DNA of 64,000 nt from Luzula sylvatica (GCA_946800325.1 OX326958.1:8938001-9002000), one strand, 5' to 3'. Numbered from the stretch's first letter, positions 1-12,127 are shown. Translations and numbers: made by a program. Notes: generated by a model not told the origin, from the letters alone.

Positions 1-595
1 ATCGAATATCTACTGATAATGCAACTGCTTCAAAACATTCATCTTTGTTATTTGGTACTTCTGGTAACCGTTTCCAGCGCTTCAAGATTGGATTACATAC
101 CCAAATAATATTCTTCTTATTTTCCACTTGCCTTATACAAACTAATCCATGTGATGATGACATACCTTTAACTGTATAATCGAAGGAAGAAGTTTCGTAT
201 GAAGTACATTGGGACAATGACTTCAAATTCAGAAAATCAAACACGTTCAAGGATTGTGATTCTGAATCATAGGAATACCCAATAATTTCGCTTGCATGAC
301 ACATAAATATACAATACCAGGGGTTATGTGATGGGACATAATCGTCGTTTAAGATACATTTTGTTACGGGGATGTATTTTTGCGAGGCCTTGCAGACAGA
401 TCCGACTCTAATTCCATCTGCGGCGGGGAGTAAGGTGAAGATTTTAAATATTAAATCTTCTGGTAACATCTCCACGCAAGAAATGAGGTTTTTAGATTGA
501 AATTGTTCATTGTTTATGACGGTCTTGTAGTGGTATGACTCGTATTTTCCCCATGAATACGCGATCGAGGAATATTGAAGAACAAGAGGACCCAT
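1..595 (-). CDS. F-box protein, F-box/kelch type, 5' part only
   Basis: Reading the minus strand from an ATG at 595 gives an open frame of 198 codons that runs off the left edge, so the C-terminus is missing. About 46 residues in, an F-box is visible: LPEDLIFKIFTLLP, then RVGSVCKASQKYI. This matches the Skp1-binding helix pattern LPxDLxxxIFxxLP...R..SVCK. Downstream comes an F-box-associated region with SSHGLVCI, a NPILKRWKRLPEVP block and WVCNP, typical of plant F-box/kelch or FBA proteins, where 'NP.T..W..LP' recurs. In this family the F-box joins an SCF ubiquitin ligase and the C-terminal part binds the substrate, which cannot be inferred here. No stop or frameshift is seen. The N-terminal 45 residues before the F-box match nothing I recognise. 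It could still be a recent pseudogene, since the 3' half is unseen. Confidence 0.85.
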   Translation of the reverse strand, partial: MGPLVLQYSSIAYSWGKYESYHYKTVINNEQFQSKNLISCVEMLPEDLIFKIFTLLPAADGIRVGSVCKASQKYIPVTKCILNDDYVPSHNPWYCIFMCHASEIIGYSYDSESQSLNVFDFLNLKSLSQCTSYETSSFDYTVKGMSSSHGLVCIRQVENKKNIIWVCNPILKRWKRLPEVPNNKDECFEAVALSVDIR

Positions 596-1590
596 TTCTA
601 TTTAAAATTGGAGTGTTTAGAAATGGAGAAGTATGTAAGAAATTGTTATCGATGGACGGGAATCACGGAAGTAATTAAAAATAAGATATATGAAAATATG
701 ATCAAGAAAGATGTTTTATATACTCAATATTTTAACTATATTTGTGATGATTTGTTTGAATTAACAACAAATCTCTTTAGCGATGGTAATGTAAACTAAA
801 TTTAGTTCTTCTTAATTATTATATCAACAAATTAGTTTTGATTCTCATTGGATACAATATCAACTTGGTTGCACTATTCCTTGCATCTCGTTAGGGAGAC
901 AATGGCGAGAAGAACGGCTCCGTTTCTCGTCAATGTCTTGCATTTCTTATGCAACCACCAACAAATTTATGTTTCATGTTTTTTGAGAAAAAAAATTGAT
1001 ACTTCCTTTTTACGTTTTCAAAATAAATGTTTTCATCTTTAGAATCGGTAATCCTATTTCATGTTAGCAAGTAGTAAATTGGTACCTGTATATCATTTTT
1101 TGCTTGTAAAGTTTCTATCCTTGAATTTGCACCTATATAGCATTTCGTAGTATTAAATATGAAAAATGTCTATACATTAATGATTTCCATATTTGAAAGT
1201 TGAACGGTGTTCATTATGCAATCCTAATTCTGAATCCCACACAAATCTCATAGTCTCTCTAACGATATAAAAATCAATAGCACGTAAACGGTTGGGCCAA
1301 ATAACAATTTTACTACAGAAAAGCTAAATTATATTAGTCTCGTAATATTATTTAAATTTCTTTATGGATGATCGTGTATATTTGCTATGATTATTTTATG
1401 TAATGATAGAAAATATTCATTCTTTTAATCAAATATTTTTACGTACGTGTTAGTGTAACTATATTATAATATATGAGGTATATACAATTTGTAATAAATA
1501 TCAAAAATAGGATTTTGATATTTGTAGATTATTATTCTCAAATTCTCATAATATAAGACTTATGTTAAATATAACCGTTTCCATGATCAA
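596..1590. other. AT-rich intergenic DNA upstream of the F-box gene
   Basis: No convincing gene. The short open frames here have no family features. This stretch should include the promoter of the leftward F-box gene, but I see no clear TATA-to-ATG arrangement that can be assigned with confidence. Confidence 0.4.
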
Positions 1591-1599
1591 AACCGACTC

Positions 1600-3197
1600 C
1601 TTGTGCGTCAAAGTTGTCAAAAGAGTATAACAGTAATTTCATTTTTTGGGTTATTTAAATAAATGTATTATAGGGTTTTATTTGCAAAAGGAGCAAACCA
1701 TTAATAATCCAAAATAGGAAGTTTGCAAAATAAACTTCAAATAAGTGTAAATTGAATGGTTTGCAATTATGATAGCTTTGTGGGTATGTATGAAATGTGT
1801 CATCCACCTCATCACCCCTTCATTAACCATGCGGCCAACACCTCTCTCCATCCAGATCCATTAGCATACATAAAAATTTCATAAAACCCTAAGAGAAAAA
1901 GAGAGAAAAAGAAAAAAAATCAAGAAAAAGAGGAGATTTCGCAAAAACGAAAAGTGCCATAATCTTCAGGAGGTTAAGTTGTGCGAGTTAGCAAGATCAA
2001 AAGAAGAATTTCATCCAAGTTTCGAGTTCTCCATTTTCAGTCCATCTTGTGCGCCGTTTTGGTTTATCTCTTATTTGTCGAGTTTATTTCCATTATGTGA
2101 GTGCTACTCTCACTTTCCTCTGATTAAGAATCCAATCACTTTCCTCTGGAGCTTACATGATAGTTTAGGGTTCTCGCTTTAAAAATCGTATTTTGCTTTA
2201 AAAACCGTGTTACCTTAACAAAAAATATATTATGCAGATTTCATCATATATATGTATGTAGAATTTGAGTTTGATAAAACGTAAGCCGTGCTTACGGTTT
2301 TGAAAGAGGGTCCTATGTGACATACGCGGCTCCTCCGGTATATTTTAGTTTGTTAGGTGTAGTGTCGCGTGACCCCGTGACGCTCTTTGGAGGGAATTAC
2401 GTAGCAATATTGATGTAGTGCAAAGTCCAGTCCCATGAGGGGTCTGGCTGTGACGCATGTATATCCTGTCGTCAACTCATTTTTAGGGAATTTGCGCTTC
2501 CCGAGTTTTTGGATTTGTTCCAGCCCGTGTGTGACTTGCTATCAGCGCGGGTTGGCACTTCAGTCAAGAATTATTTGCGCCCTCACCCCGTATAAAACCA
2601 TTAGTAGTATGTATATGATTAGATATGAAGGTAAGTGATTTTGATTTCGAAAAACCCGGGGCAAGTAGTTGAGAAATATTTATATACATATATGAATTAT
2701 GATTTGATTATTTTCGAGCGAGGTTTTTGGCTAGCCATGTATAAGGTCGATCTTAATAAGCTGGGCTCAAAACTCACTCACTTAGTCACTTCCGTGACTA
2801 ACCGTTTTATTTGAATGTTTTGAGTCTAGGTACAGTGGACAGATTATCCGGGGCAGCGGGTGTCTAGAGTGTGAGTGCGACGGTTTCGTTTTCATCGCGG
2901 AACCTCCATCTCGTGTATATTAGTTTATTTCCGTTTCTGGCCAACGAGCCTTTTGTTGCTGCGACTTATTTAGTATTGTGTTTGTTTAAGTCGCATATGT
3001 GTTTATAAGGTTCCGCTAGGTTTCTTTGTGTTCGTTTGTATATATTAGTGTGATGCATGTATATATGTGCGTGTGTCGTTGTTTTCGAGTTGTGATATTT
3101 ATGTTTTTGTGAATTTATCATATAAGAGTCTGTGGTATATGAATTGTATACTGGCGAGTTGCCGCATCATTTTTCATTTTATTTTTGGGGGGTGACA
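1600..3197 (+). mobile_element. LTR remnant (probable gypsy-type 5' LTR)
   Basis: The right boundary is the clearest part. A G-rich stretch ends in GGGGGGTGACA at 3197, like chromovirus LTR 3' ends. It is followed at 3205-3216 by TAATATCAGAGC, which matches the plant initiator-tRNA primer site TGGTATCAGAGC at 10 of 12 bases. Inside, 1860-1975 looks like an LTR R/U5 leader (purine-rich run after an ATAAAACCCTAAG stretch), and 2280-3170 is more GC-rich than its surroundings. No gag or pol frame follows, so the internal region is gone. The left boundary is a guess: I found no convincing TG start or 5-bp duplication. Confidence 0.4.
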
Positions 3198-3204
3198 GCT
3201 TGTG

Positions 3205-3216
3205 TAATATCAGAGC
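3205..3216 (+). other. Degenerate tRNA-iMet primer binding site
   Basis: TAATATCAGAGC lies eight bases after the TGACA terminus of the LTR remnant. It differs from the common plant retrotransposon primer site TGGTATCAGAGC at two positions. It supports reading the upstream sequence as a 5' LTR. Confidence 0.4.
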
Positions 3217-3870
3217 AAAAATTAAGAACTGCTGCAAAAGTTCCAATAATGATCTTGCCACTAGAAAATAAAATAGTAAGATTTTCGTGAATATTCAATC
3301 ATAAATAAACTTCAAACATAATGTTTTAAGTTAAGAATATTTATGTTTATGTTTTAATTTAAGAAAGTTTTGCTTGACAAATATAATTTTCATATAAGGT
3401 AAAAAGGCCCATGATTATTCAACAAGACGTGAATACAATTAGGTGCGTGTGGACTGTGAACTTTGTCTTTATATTTCTCTCTTAATTGTGATTTATTGTT
3501 CATTTTCCATGAAATTACAATTTATAATTATAATTCTGGTTTTTTTCTGCAGGGTCCCACAGAATACAAATAAATGGAGAAGTGGAATCAGAAAAAGACG
3601 ACTTTTTTAAGCACAACAAAAATGACAGTTCTCTTAATTGTGTTTTTGTGTCTGTGTATGTGTGGCGTGTATGTTCTATGTGTGTGGGTCATTGTATGTG
3701 TAATAATTAAAATTCTGATGTTACTGGTTACATATTAGAGTTGTCGTAATAATTAAAATTATAATAACACTATAATTATAAATAAATACTCACAAGTCGA
3801 ATAGAAAACCCAAAAAAATAAATTTAACGCGATATATTTTTCGATTTTCTCAATAATCCTTGTTTTATAG

Positions 3871-4540
3871 CGTTGACTTTCCTCCAGCGTATCAGAGCTG
3901 GGACGGGGCCTATCCATTGGATCTTTTCGAAGCTCCTGTATTGAAGTCTGAAAGCAACCCTAAGGTACGATTTTGATATTTGGTACTTAATTACACAAAT
4001 TTAGGGTTAGTTGGATCAAGGTTTATAACTAATTGCATTACTCAGTGTTTAGTTGGGGCTTGATTGGGTTGAATCTAGTTTCACTGGATTGTTTTGAGAC
4101 TTTAATTTTGTCACTTTGATGTTATAATTATAATTCACACACATAATTTTTGTTCGAAACCTAAATTATACTATTTTATTTTCATTTTTTAAGAAGGCAC
4201 ACGTATGTAAACATTTATCAAATGAAGGGCGCGGATGCACCTATTTAATTCTTTGGTTGGATTGTGATTGTGAAGGCGAAAAACATGCTATGAAGGTTTC
4301 TCCTTAAACCCTAATTATTTTTAGAAGCATAAATATGATATTTTCAAATTTATTTCTAGCAGTTATTCAATCGACTGGAATCAACGAAAATGAGGCAGGA
4401 AAAAGGATTTCCAGAGCGAAATTTTCGTCCGTGACCGAGAAAGATATTAAAAATGCAATGAACAACCTAATCATACCCGACAAGGACGAGTCTTTATCCG
4501 TGGACGCGAGACAAGAAATCGATTTGAAAGTTGGATTTGT
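3871..4540 (+). pseudogene. TOP3B: DNA topoisomerase 3-beta, decayed internal fragment
   Basis: Three exons of a type IA topoisomerase are recognisable with introns kept. Exon 3871-3964 (after ...TTTATAG) encodes FPPAYQSW followed by PLDLFEAPVLKSESNPK. Exon 4197-4295 encodes AHVCKHLSNEGRGC then LILWLDCDCEGEK, the end of the TOPRIM domain, where the family has LDCDREGEN. Exon 4363 onward encodes IQSTG, then FSSVTEKDI and [13 protein letters not shown], which is diagnostic of TOP3-beta. The reading dies just afterwards at the stop 4554-4556. The first and last thirds, including the catalytic tyrosine region, are absent. The invariant TOPRIM Arg is Cys here. Retained introns mean the copy arose by DNA duplication, not retroposition. 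The family assignment is firm; the exact paralogue is from memory. Confidence 0.8.
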
Positions 4541-5399
4541 GAATATATTCTTATAAAATATGACCAAGAAATAAATATGATATTTAATATTTAATTACCA
4601 TTCATATGCATGAAAACTCTCTCCTAGACGCTGAATAAATATGACCAAAGGAATGGATTCTTGATATATATCTGCACTGAAGAAGTGAAGAAAATGTTTT
4701 AATTTTAACACATTGATAAATGGAGCATTGAACCACCATTATTGGAACTATAGGATAGACGATATCACATTATTCGTTCTCATTCCGTTTTTTTAAATTA
4801 CTTTCATATTTGTATATTTTGTATTCTTTACGAATCATATTTATGATTAACTCCGTTCGGACAATATTATTGAAAAAAGAAGATATTTTTGGTTGCTTGT
4901 TCAAAAATTGTCAAAAATGAAATTCTTTTTGAATGTATTAACAATATTTTTTGTTTCAATTAATTTTGTTCAAATATCATTCCATATCCTTCTTTATGTC
5001 TTTTAAGTGGTCAAATATTGACATAAACAAAAAGAATTACGAGTTAGAGCTAAGTTAGCATTCATTTGAGATGTTCAATAAAATTTGTATTTGGTCTCTT
5101 TGTGTAGCAATAGTATAATGGTATACTTATTTCCATTACATCAAATATGAAATGTTAATTGTAATTGAGGAGTGTTAGATTTTCCCCAAACATTAAAATT
5201 TTGATTACCACAATAAAAGTTTTGTAGAGCACTATAGGATCTACTTCAAGAAAATAATTCTTGGCCCAGATAATCAAGAAATATAAATTCCATAAGATTC
5301 CAGATTTCAGATTCCATCAGGCATCTTTATATGCTATACTATAGTTGGGCCTTTATTTATTAAACAAATTTGTAATAAAAATCAAGAAATATAAATTCC

Positions 5400-5520
5400 T
5401 CCATTAAGCAAAGCCCTCGGATCTTTTTGAAGCTTCTGTATATATTAAAGTCTTGATTTTGAGCTTTTGTTATTTGTTTCTACTAATTACACAATTTAGG
5501 GTTAATTGGTTGAATCTTAA
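5400..5520 (+). repeat. Second partial copy of a TOP3-beta exon and intron start
   Basis: CGGATCTTTTTGAAGCTTCTG at about 5418 repeats, with small changes, the exon sequence near 3918 that encodes DLFEAP. The following ATTACACAATTTAGGGTTA repeats the intron sequence near 3990. About 120 bp in all are shared, interrupted by indels, so part of the relic at 3871-4030 was duplicated about 1.5 kb downstream. Confidence 0.6.
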
Positions 5521-6206
5521 TAATTACAATTGTTTGGATATATGTCATTTTTTTTAATAGAATATATATCTTATTTAAAATGATTATGTAGTCGAACTGA
5601 TGCATTCTTATAATTAAATAACAAACAGAAAATAAGATTTGGGGGGATTTCATATTTACTCGTCCAAAAAGTTTAAAGATCATATCGACTAAATTGCATA
5701 AGAATGCCTAATCTATTTTCCACCTCAAAATCTTATTTTCCAGGTGATTTTGGGTCGTACTGATGTTCTCGTAAATGAATTTTGATCAGAATGCCTAATC
5801 TATTCATGTAAGCATAAGAATGCCTACTCTATTCACATAAAGAGCTATCTTTTAACAATTGATTCAGTGAAGCTTAGTTTGGTCCTAGATGAGATCTTGA
5901 AACTAAATTGCATTTTTGGTAATTAGGGGAGTATACTATGATTAGAGTATTTGCATGTTTTGTTTTTATTTAGGTCTAATATTTCTTATATTTTGACGAT
6001 TTAGAGCTTGTTTGGATTATCCGTAAATATTAAAGATTCTGTATTTTTTTTTTTTTGAAATAGTAAGGATTCTGTAGTTAAGGAAGAAGTTCCCAAAATT
6101 GTACTAATGTTCATTGGGACACAGGTAAGTATACATAGTGGATCTTCTAGGTTAGAATTTTCACGCTCTTAAATGCTCAGCTTTATGGTTTTCTCTTATT
6201 TAAATA
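5521..6206. other. AT-rich DNA with a duplicated flank
   Basis: No gene is seen. The stretch around 6030-6190 (GATTCTGTAGTTAAGG, AAATTGTACTAATG, AAATGCTCAGCTTTA) recurs rearranged at 7919-8012. TTTTGGGTCGTACTGATG near 5747 recurs near 9265, after the minisatellite. The 13-mer TTATTTAAATACT sits at both 6196-6208 and 7905-7917. Confidence 0.5.
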
Positions 6207-6389
6207 CTAGTTTTTGCCCCGTGCAAATTGCGCGGGAGTTCTCGAGTTAATAACGATTGTTTTTTGTGTTGTGTAATTATTTTTTTAACTTCATTTTTTT
6301 TATGTTGTATCTTATACATTATATTTCTTTACGTGATGTTGTAATTGAGTGTAGTTTCTTGTGAAAATTGAGTTGTCGCGGAATATTTA

Positions 6390-6880
6390 GATCCCATGAA
6401 TACAAATCGCAATTGAGTATCTCGGGCATTTCAAAGTAGCTTCTGGATTAAATGCTGCTCTCCATCTCTTCGCAATAAAAGTTATGCCTAAAACATGAAA
6501 GAAATTATCAACGGTCATAATGAAAATATTGGAAATGACGAAATTACCCCTCAATGAATGTGGCTGGGTATTGTGGCCATTTTGAAGTAGTCTTCCGGGT
6601 ATAATACTGATCTCCACCTCCTCGCACTCAAAAACCATTCTAATCTGCCTAAAACACGAAAGAAATTATCAACATTTAGAATCAAAATATTGTAAATGAC
6701 AAAAATATTCCTCGCGGAATGCAACTGAATATCGTGGACATTTTTATGTAGTCTTGTGGGTTTAATTTTGCTCTCCATCTCCCTCGCACTCAAAGCCATT
6801 CCATTATGCCTGAACGAACTCGTTTCGGTTGCACCAATCATAACCAAAATCATGGTCTCGAGTCAGAATAAAATTACCAT
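6390..6880. repeat. Three degenerate tandem units of about 160 bp
   Basis: The motif block GTAGTCTTC...TCTCCATCTC...CTCGCACTCAAA...CATGAAAGAAATTATCAAC recurs with starts near 6396, 6555 and 6717. Unit length is about 159-162 bp and copies are diverged. The open frames across it shift between units and look like chance frames. Confidence 0.6.
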
Positions 6881-6989
6881 ATTACCCTGGCCCTGCAAAG
6901 GTCCCGAATTTCTTTCTCTCTTTTCGATTTCCCGAAATATAGCAAAGTCCCAACGTTTTTCCGAATCTGGTTTACTTATGAAATTATAA

Positions 6990-7915
6990 TTATCATTAAA
7001 ATCTACAAAAAATAATATAATACGACAAATATTTCAAAAAAACCCTGTCTTTTAAAAAAAAATGAAATTATCACATATATCCCTAGTAAATATGAAACTT
7101 ATATACCTGTATAAATATATGAAAGTAATGATATAATTTGACAAATATAAAAAGTCTATATTTAAAAAAAACCTAAAATTTGAATGAATACCCCTACAAA
7201 AATCTGAAATTATCATATATAACCCTATAAAAATTTGAAAGTAATGATATCATATGAGAAATATTAAAAAAAAAGAAATTGAAAAATATATATAATTAAC
7301 ATGCATCAAAAAACTGAAATTATCATATATGTATTCTAATATAAATCGGAAATTAATGATATAATATGAGAAGTTGAGAACTATCACAAAAAGGTTCTAT
7401 GTTTTAAAAAATCTGAAACTATAATGTATCCCCCTACAAAAATATTAATTATCATATATATCCCTATACAAATCTCAAATTAATGATGTAATATGTGGAA
7501 TAAAATAAAAATAAAAAATTAGCATGCATACCTTTGGAAAAAACATATATTATCATATTTACCCTTATAAAAAATTCTTAATTAATGATACAAAATGTGA
7601 AATATTTAAATAATCTGAAATTATCATGTATAACCTTACAAAATCTGATATTACCATCTATACCCCTATAATAATCTTAAAATAATGATATCGCATGAGA
7701 AATATTTAAAAAGCCCTTACATTTAAAAAAACTGAAATTGTTATAACATAGAAAAATCTTAAAAAGCCCCTATATTTACTGAAATTTCCAAAAAATAAAA
7801 AAAGTAAAAAAAAATATTAATGAACAGTAACAGTATTTATGAACAGTACATTTATAAACAGTAATTATGTACAGTATTTTATGAACGGTATTTATGCACA
7901 GTATTTATTTAAATA
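6990..7915. repeat. Degenerate AT-rich tandem repeats
   Basis: GAAATTATCATATATACCC-like and CTATAAAAATCTGAAA-like phrases alternate with AATGATATAATATGAGAAAT several times between 6990 and 7760. A second short family, TATTTATGAACAGTA-like, repeats about six times in 7818-7910. No coding potential is seen. Confidence 0.55.
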
Positions 7916-8020
7916 CTTAAATGCTAAGCTTTAGGAAGATGTTCCGAAAATTGTACTAATATTAAGGATTCTGTAGTTTTTTCTTGAAATAGTAAGGATT
8001 ATGTAGTTAAGGTTTTACCT

Positions 8021-9262
8021 TCTGCCGCTTCCAAAAAGATATTTTTGGTTGCGCTTACATCCGTCCGCTGCCAAAAAGATATTTTTGGTTGCGCTTACAT
8101 CCGTCCGCTGCCAAATTTATTTTTGGTGGCACTTACGCCCTGCCGCTGCCAAAAGATATTTCTGGTGGCGCTTAAAACCTTCAGCTGCCAAAGGTATTTT
8201 TGGTGGCGCTTACATCCTGCCGCTGCCAAAAGATATTTTTGGTGGCCCTTAAAACGGCCGCTGCAAAAAGATATTTTTGGTGGCGATTACATTCTGCCGT
8301 TGCCAAAAGATATTTTTGGTGGCACTTAAATTCCGCCGCTGCCAAAAGATATTTTTGGTGGCGCTTACATCCTGCTGCTGCCAAAAGATATTTTTGGTGG
8401 CGCTTACATTATGCCGCTGCCAAAAGTTATTTTTGGTAGCCCTTACATCCGGCCGTTGCAAAAAGATATTAACGGTATCTCATACGACATGCCGCTGCCA
8501 GAAGATATTTTTTGGTGGCGCTTACCTCCTGCCGCTGCCAAAAGATATGTTTGGTAGCACTTACCTTCGGCCGCTGCCAAAAGATATTTTTGTTGGCCCT
8601 TACAACCTGCCGCTGCCAAAAGATATTTTTGGTGGCCCTCAAGTTCTGCCGCTGCCAAAAGATAGTTTTGGTGGCACCTACGACCAGCCGCTGCCAAAAG
8701 ATAGTTTGGTGGCGCCAACAACTGCCGCTGCCAGAAGATATTTTTGGTCGCCCTTACATCCTGCCGCTGCCAAAAGTTATTTTTGGTGGCACTTATTTTA
8801 TCCTGCCGCTGCCAAAAGATATGAATGGTGGCCCTTACGAAATGCCGCTGCCAAAAGCTATTTTTGGTGGCGCCTACAAACTGCCGCTGCCAGAAGATAT
8901 CTTTGGTGCCATTTACTTTCTGCCGCTGCCAAAAGATATCTTTGGTGGCACTTATATTCTGCCGCTCCCAAAAGATATTTTTGGTGGCACTTACAATCTG
9001 CAGCTGCCAAAAGATATATTTGGTGGCGCTCAAATTCTGCCGCTGCCAAAAGATATTTTTGGTGGCTCTCAAATTCTGCCGCTGCCAAAAGATATTTTTG
9101 GTGGCTCCTACATCTAGCCGCTGCCAAAAGATAGTTTTGGTGGCGCCTACATCCAGCCGCTGCCAAAAGATATTTTTGGTGGTCTTACAAACTGCCGCTG
9201 CCAAAAGCTATTTTTGGTGGCTCTTATATCCTGCCGCTGCCAAAAGATATTTGGGGGTACTT
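8021..9262. repeat. 39-bp minisatellite, about 32 units
   Basis: Each unit contains CCGCTGCCAAAAGATATT followed by TTTGGTGGCGCTTACAT and a short linker, 39 bp in total. I count 32 unit starts from 8023 to 9232, mostly 38-39 bp apart, with a few 2-4 bp longer. Because 39 is a multiple of 3, several frames stay open on both strands. One plus-strand frame gives the 13-mer LPLPKDIFGGTYI over and over; others give CRCQKIFLVAL- and AAAKRYFWW-type repeats. I treat these as by-products of the period, as none has a start context, a non-repeat domain or a preferred frame. The most regular units are central and right; the first three are more diverged. Confidence 0.9.
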
Positions 9263-9669
9263 ATTTTGGGTCATACTGATGTTCTCAGTTTTAATTTACT
9301 TAGAAATAGTAATAAGACCTTCCATTTTATTTATGAGTTTTTATTTCGTTTGTGTTATCAGTTTTAATTTCGCTTGAAGCTTTCATTGGAGATTCATGCG
9401 TGATGAAAATAATAAAAGAATTTATTTATCATGTTATTGGATTGTTATTGGGTTACGGACTTTTAATTACAGTGGATTGAATAACTAGGGAACAATTAGG
9501 GAATACATGTTATTGGATTCTGGACTTTATTGAATGGAAAGCAAGTCCCCAATACTAATTTATTTCATTTAAATTTAATTAGGGAATATATGTGATATTA
9601 GTTTACTATGTTATTTGAGAAGTTTAGGAAATATAATTTTTTTGTCCTAATTAATTTGAAATTTAAAAT

Positions 9670-9851
9670 TTTATGGGTCGGGTTGGGTTAATCCGGATTT
9701 TTAATTTCAAATCCATAACCCAACCCATGATACCGGGTTTTACAAAATATCAACCCGGACCCGACTCAATAGTTTCGGAATCCGCAAAAAACGGGTCGGT
9801 CCAAATCGGGTTGGACTGGTTGGGCGGGTTGAAGCTTTTTGTGTATAGCCC
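9670..9851 (-). mobile_element. Truncated hAT-type element end, GGGTTGGG family
   Basis: Repeated GGGTTGGG/CCCAACCC blocks end in TTTTTGTGTATAGCCCTA at 9851. That closely matches the right terminus TACGTACACCCCTA and the inverted left terminus of the complete element at 50076-51069. No left partner or 8-bp duplication is seen, so this is a fragment. The long open frame here is a by-product of the repeat. Confidence 0.55.
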
Positions 9852-11508
9852 TACTTATTTTTACATATGTAATAACTACAAAAATATTTTTGTTATTTCT
9901 ATTAATTTTAAAAAAAATTATTAAAAAATCCTAATTTTTTTTAGTTTATAATAATATTTTTTTTATTGTATATTATATTTATATAATTTTAATATTTCAT
10001 ATTATATATATATTTGACCTTTACATTTTTTTTTCTGAAAAACTAACATAAAATAATAATAATATGAACAATAATATTAAAAGAACACCTTGAAACTATT
10101 TAAAAATTAAATATCATGAAACTATTGAAAAATGCATAAAAGAAGAAGGAAAAAAATAGATGTTTAAAGAAATAATTTTGTATTGAGTATATTTTTAAGG
10201 TGTTTATTTTGTTATTATCTTATGTTAGTTTTTCAAGAATACAAAATGAAATATTAAAATTATACATACATAAATTTAATAATTTTATATTTGTGAAATC
10301 ACTACATAAGAAAAAAAATATTTGATTTTTTTTAGTACTAATAAAATTAATGAAAAAATAACAAAATATTTGTCTAATTACTACATAGAAAAATAAAAGG
10401 GTATTTTGATACAATTATTTTTAACACCATCCATAATTACTAATTAGTTTTAATCCCTATATGAGTTATTTTAAAAATAAAAGTTTGGCAGAGAAGTTTT
10501 TTTTGAATTTTCAAAAAAATAAGAGGTTTTTTCAAATATCTAAATAAGATAGGGGTTCTTGTGAAAATTTCCATTCATTTAATTATCATTTGATTAATAT
10601 TTATGTACTATTAGTGCACTTAGTCAGTCATCCGGAATACGGCAATAAGACGGTACGGAATACATTCGTGTATAATACGGATCGTACGTTTTTCAGTACG
10701 GCGAAAAATTCGGACAAAAAAAAACGTGAACGGCAAGTATTCGTATTCGTATATATTCGTGTATAATACGATTTAGATTTATTATTCGGCAAGAAAAATC
10801 CGGCAACCTATACTACATGTATTGTGATCGAATTTTCTTTTTTTAAATATGAGAAATTATTTTTAACATGAAGTTTCTAAGAAATAAATGAAAATCATCA
10901 TTTCATGTGCATGTCATCAATATAAGATTGGCGCGACGCATGACAAATTGATTTTTTACAAACGTGACCGCATTTTGTGCACTCCATGCGCACTCAAAAA
11001 ATTATCGTTATTTGTTATATTTTTTTAGATGTATCATCTACTTTTTAAATGTATGATATACATTTTATAAATACAATACAAATTATATTCTTATATATAA
11101 ATTTTCACATTTATGATACGCCTTTTAAATTAGATTTTTTGTACCTAAATAACATTGTATAATTTTTTTGGGACTAGATTTTTACGTTTTGTTTATACAA
11201 ATTTATAATTATTTGCAGTATGTGTTCGGAGTGCACAAATCGTCAAAATTTGACGAATACGACCAAAATTGAAAATTTGCAAACAGTCGCTCGTCGCGCT
11301 CCTATCGATGAAGTACACACTCATGAAATACTCCATCCCAATAAAAAATACAAAAAATAATTTCTAACTATTAATAAATATATATTACCGATTATTAGTA
11401 AATATTTCTTTCTCATGTATATTGTATGTTCTGAAATTACTATTTTCTAGCTAATTTATTATATAATAATAGTATATAATATATATGTTAAACATGGAGG
11501 ATTGTTCA
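9852..11508. other. AT-rich intergenic DNA, possible old element at 10620-10800
   Basis: Very AT-rich with no gene seen. In 10620-10800, ATTCGTGTATAATACG recurs with GGAATACGG-like phrases, and a similar phrase (TTCGTGTATAATACGCG) occurs near 15530. This looks like an old transposon end, but no inverted pair was found. Confidence 0.4.
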
Positions 11509-12127
11509 TGTTGGTTAATTCTAACCTAGAAGGGGGGGTAAATTCGGCAATCTAACTTATACTTAGTTTAGATTTAAACCTAATTTACGGTGCGGAATAA
11601 ATAATAATTTGGATGATAAAGATGATACCGTACAAACACTTTGACACAAGATGTTTGTTTACGAAGTTCGGTAGGTGGTTGCTTTGTAGCTTTAACTCAC
11701 CCTTTACTCGCTTAATTGACCGACTCAATTATTCGCGAGTACCTACGTCTCCGGGAATGCCTTGAGCCTCTTTTTGGCCTTCGATTGAATTCCAACTCAA
11801 CTCGATTACAAGGATTTGCCTAGATCGATTTACACGCTTCTATCGATCTATAGCTTAGGCTCTTTACAATTTGTTGCACTAGCCTATTACACTTTTTCAC
11901 TAATCGAGCTACAACGTGATCGGTCACGTGAGTGGGATACGATTAGTGGAGAATATCGAAAGTAGATCAACGATCTAAAGAGGTTTCTCAAGCTATCAAT
12001 GGATATAGATAATCACAGCTTAGGGTTTCTCTCTTTTTAGGTTTGAAAGTTTGGAAATGAGGAAGTGAGAGAGAGAGACCCATGAAGGATTCTATTTATA
12101 CTCTCTATAGAAATCCTTCAGAAAACT

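Larger units (their letters stand above)
6207..7917 (-). mobile_element. Helitron-like non-autonomous element, 3' end at 6207
   Basis: Read on the minus strand the left end finishes with a GC-rich hairpin (CCCGCGC ... GCACGGG), then GCAAAAACTAG followed by T. This is the Helitron 3' signature (hairpin about 10 bases before CTRR, inserted next to T). The same terminus, clearly related, occurs at 30139-30167. The interior lacks coding capacity: three roughly 160-bp repeats lie at 6390-6880, then degenerate AT-rich repeats. The 5' TC end was not found. A 13-bp direct repeat at 6196-6208 and 7905-7917 leaves the right boundary open to another reading. Confidence 0.45.

Noticed and set aside
575..799. 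Plus-strand 74-codon frame
   Set aside because: Overlaps the F-box start region on the opposite strand and has no recognisable feature.
2435..2638. 67-codon frame at 2.4 kb as a gene
   Set aside because: Lies inside the LTR remnant, without domain features.
8021..9262. CRISPR array
   Set aside because: Units are contiguous with no unique spacers, and the context is a plant genome.
8045..9367. Long open frames on both strands across 8.0-9.4 kb as a repeat protein gene
   Set aside because: Several frames on both strands are open at once because the unit is 39 bp. No frame has a start context, a unique domain or a sign of selection that I can see.
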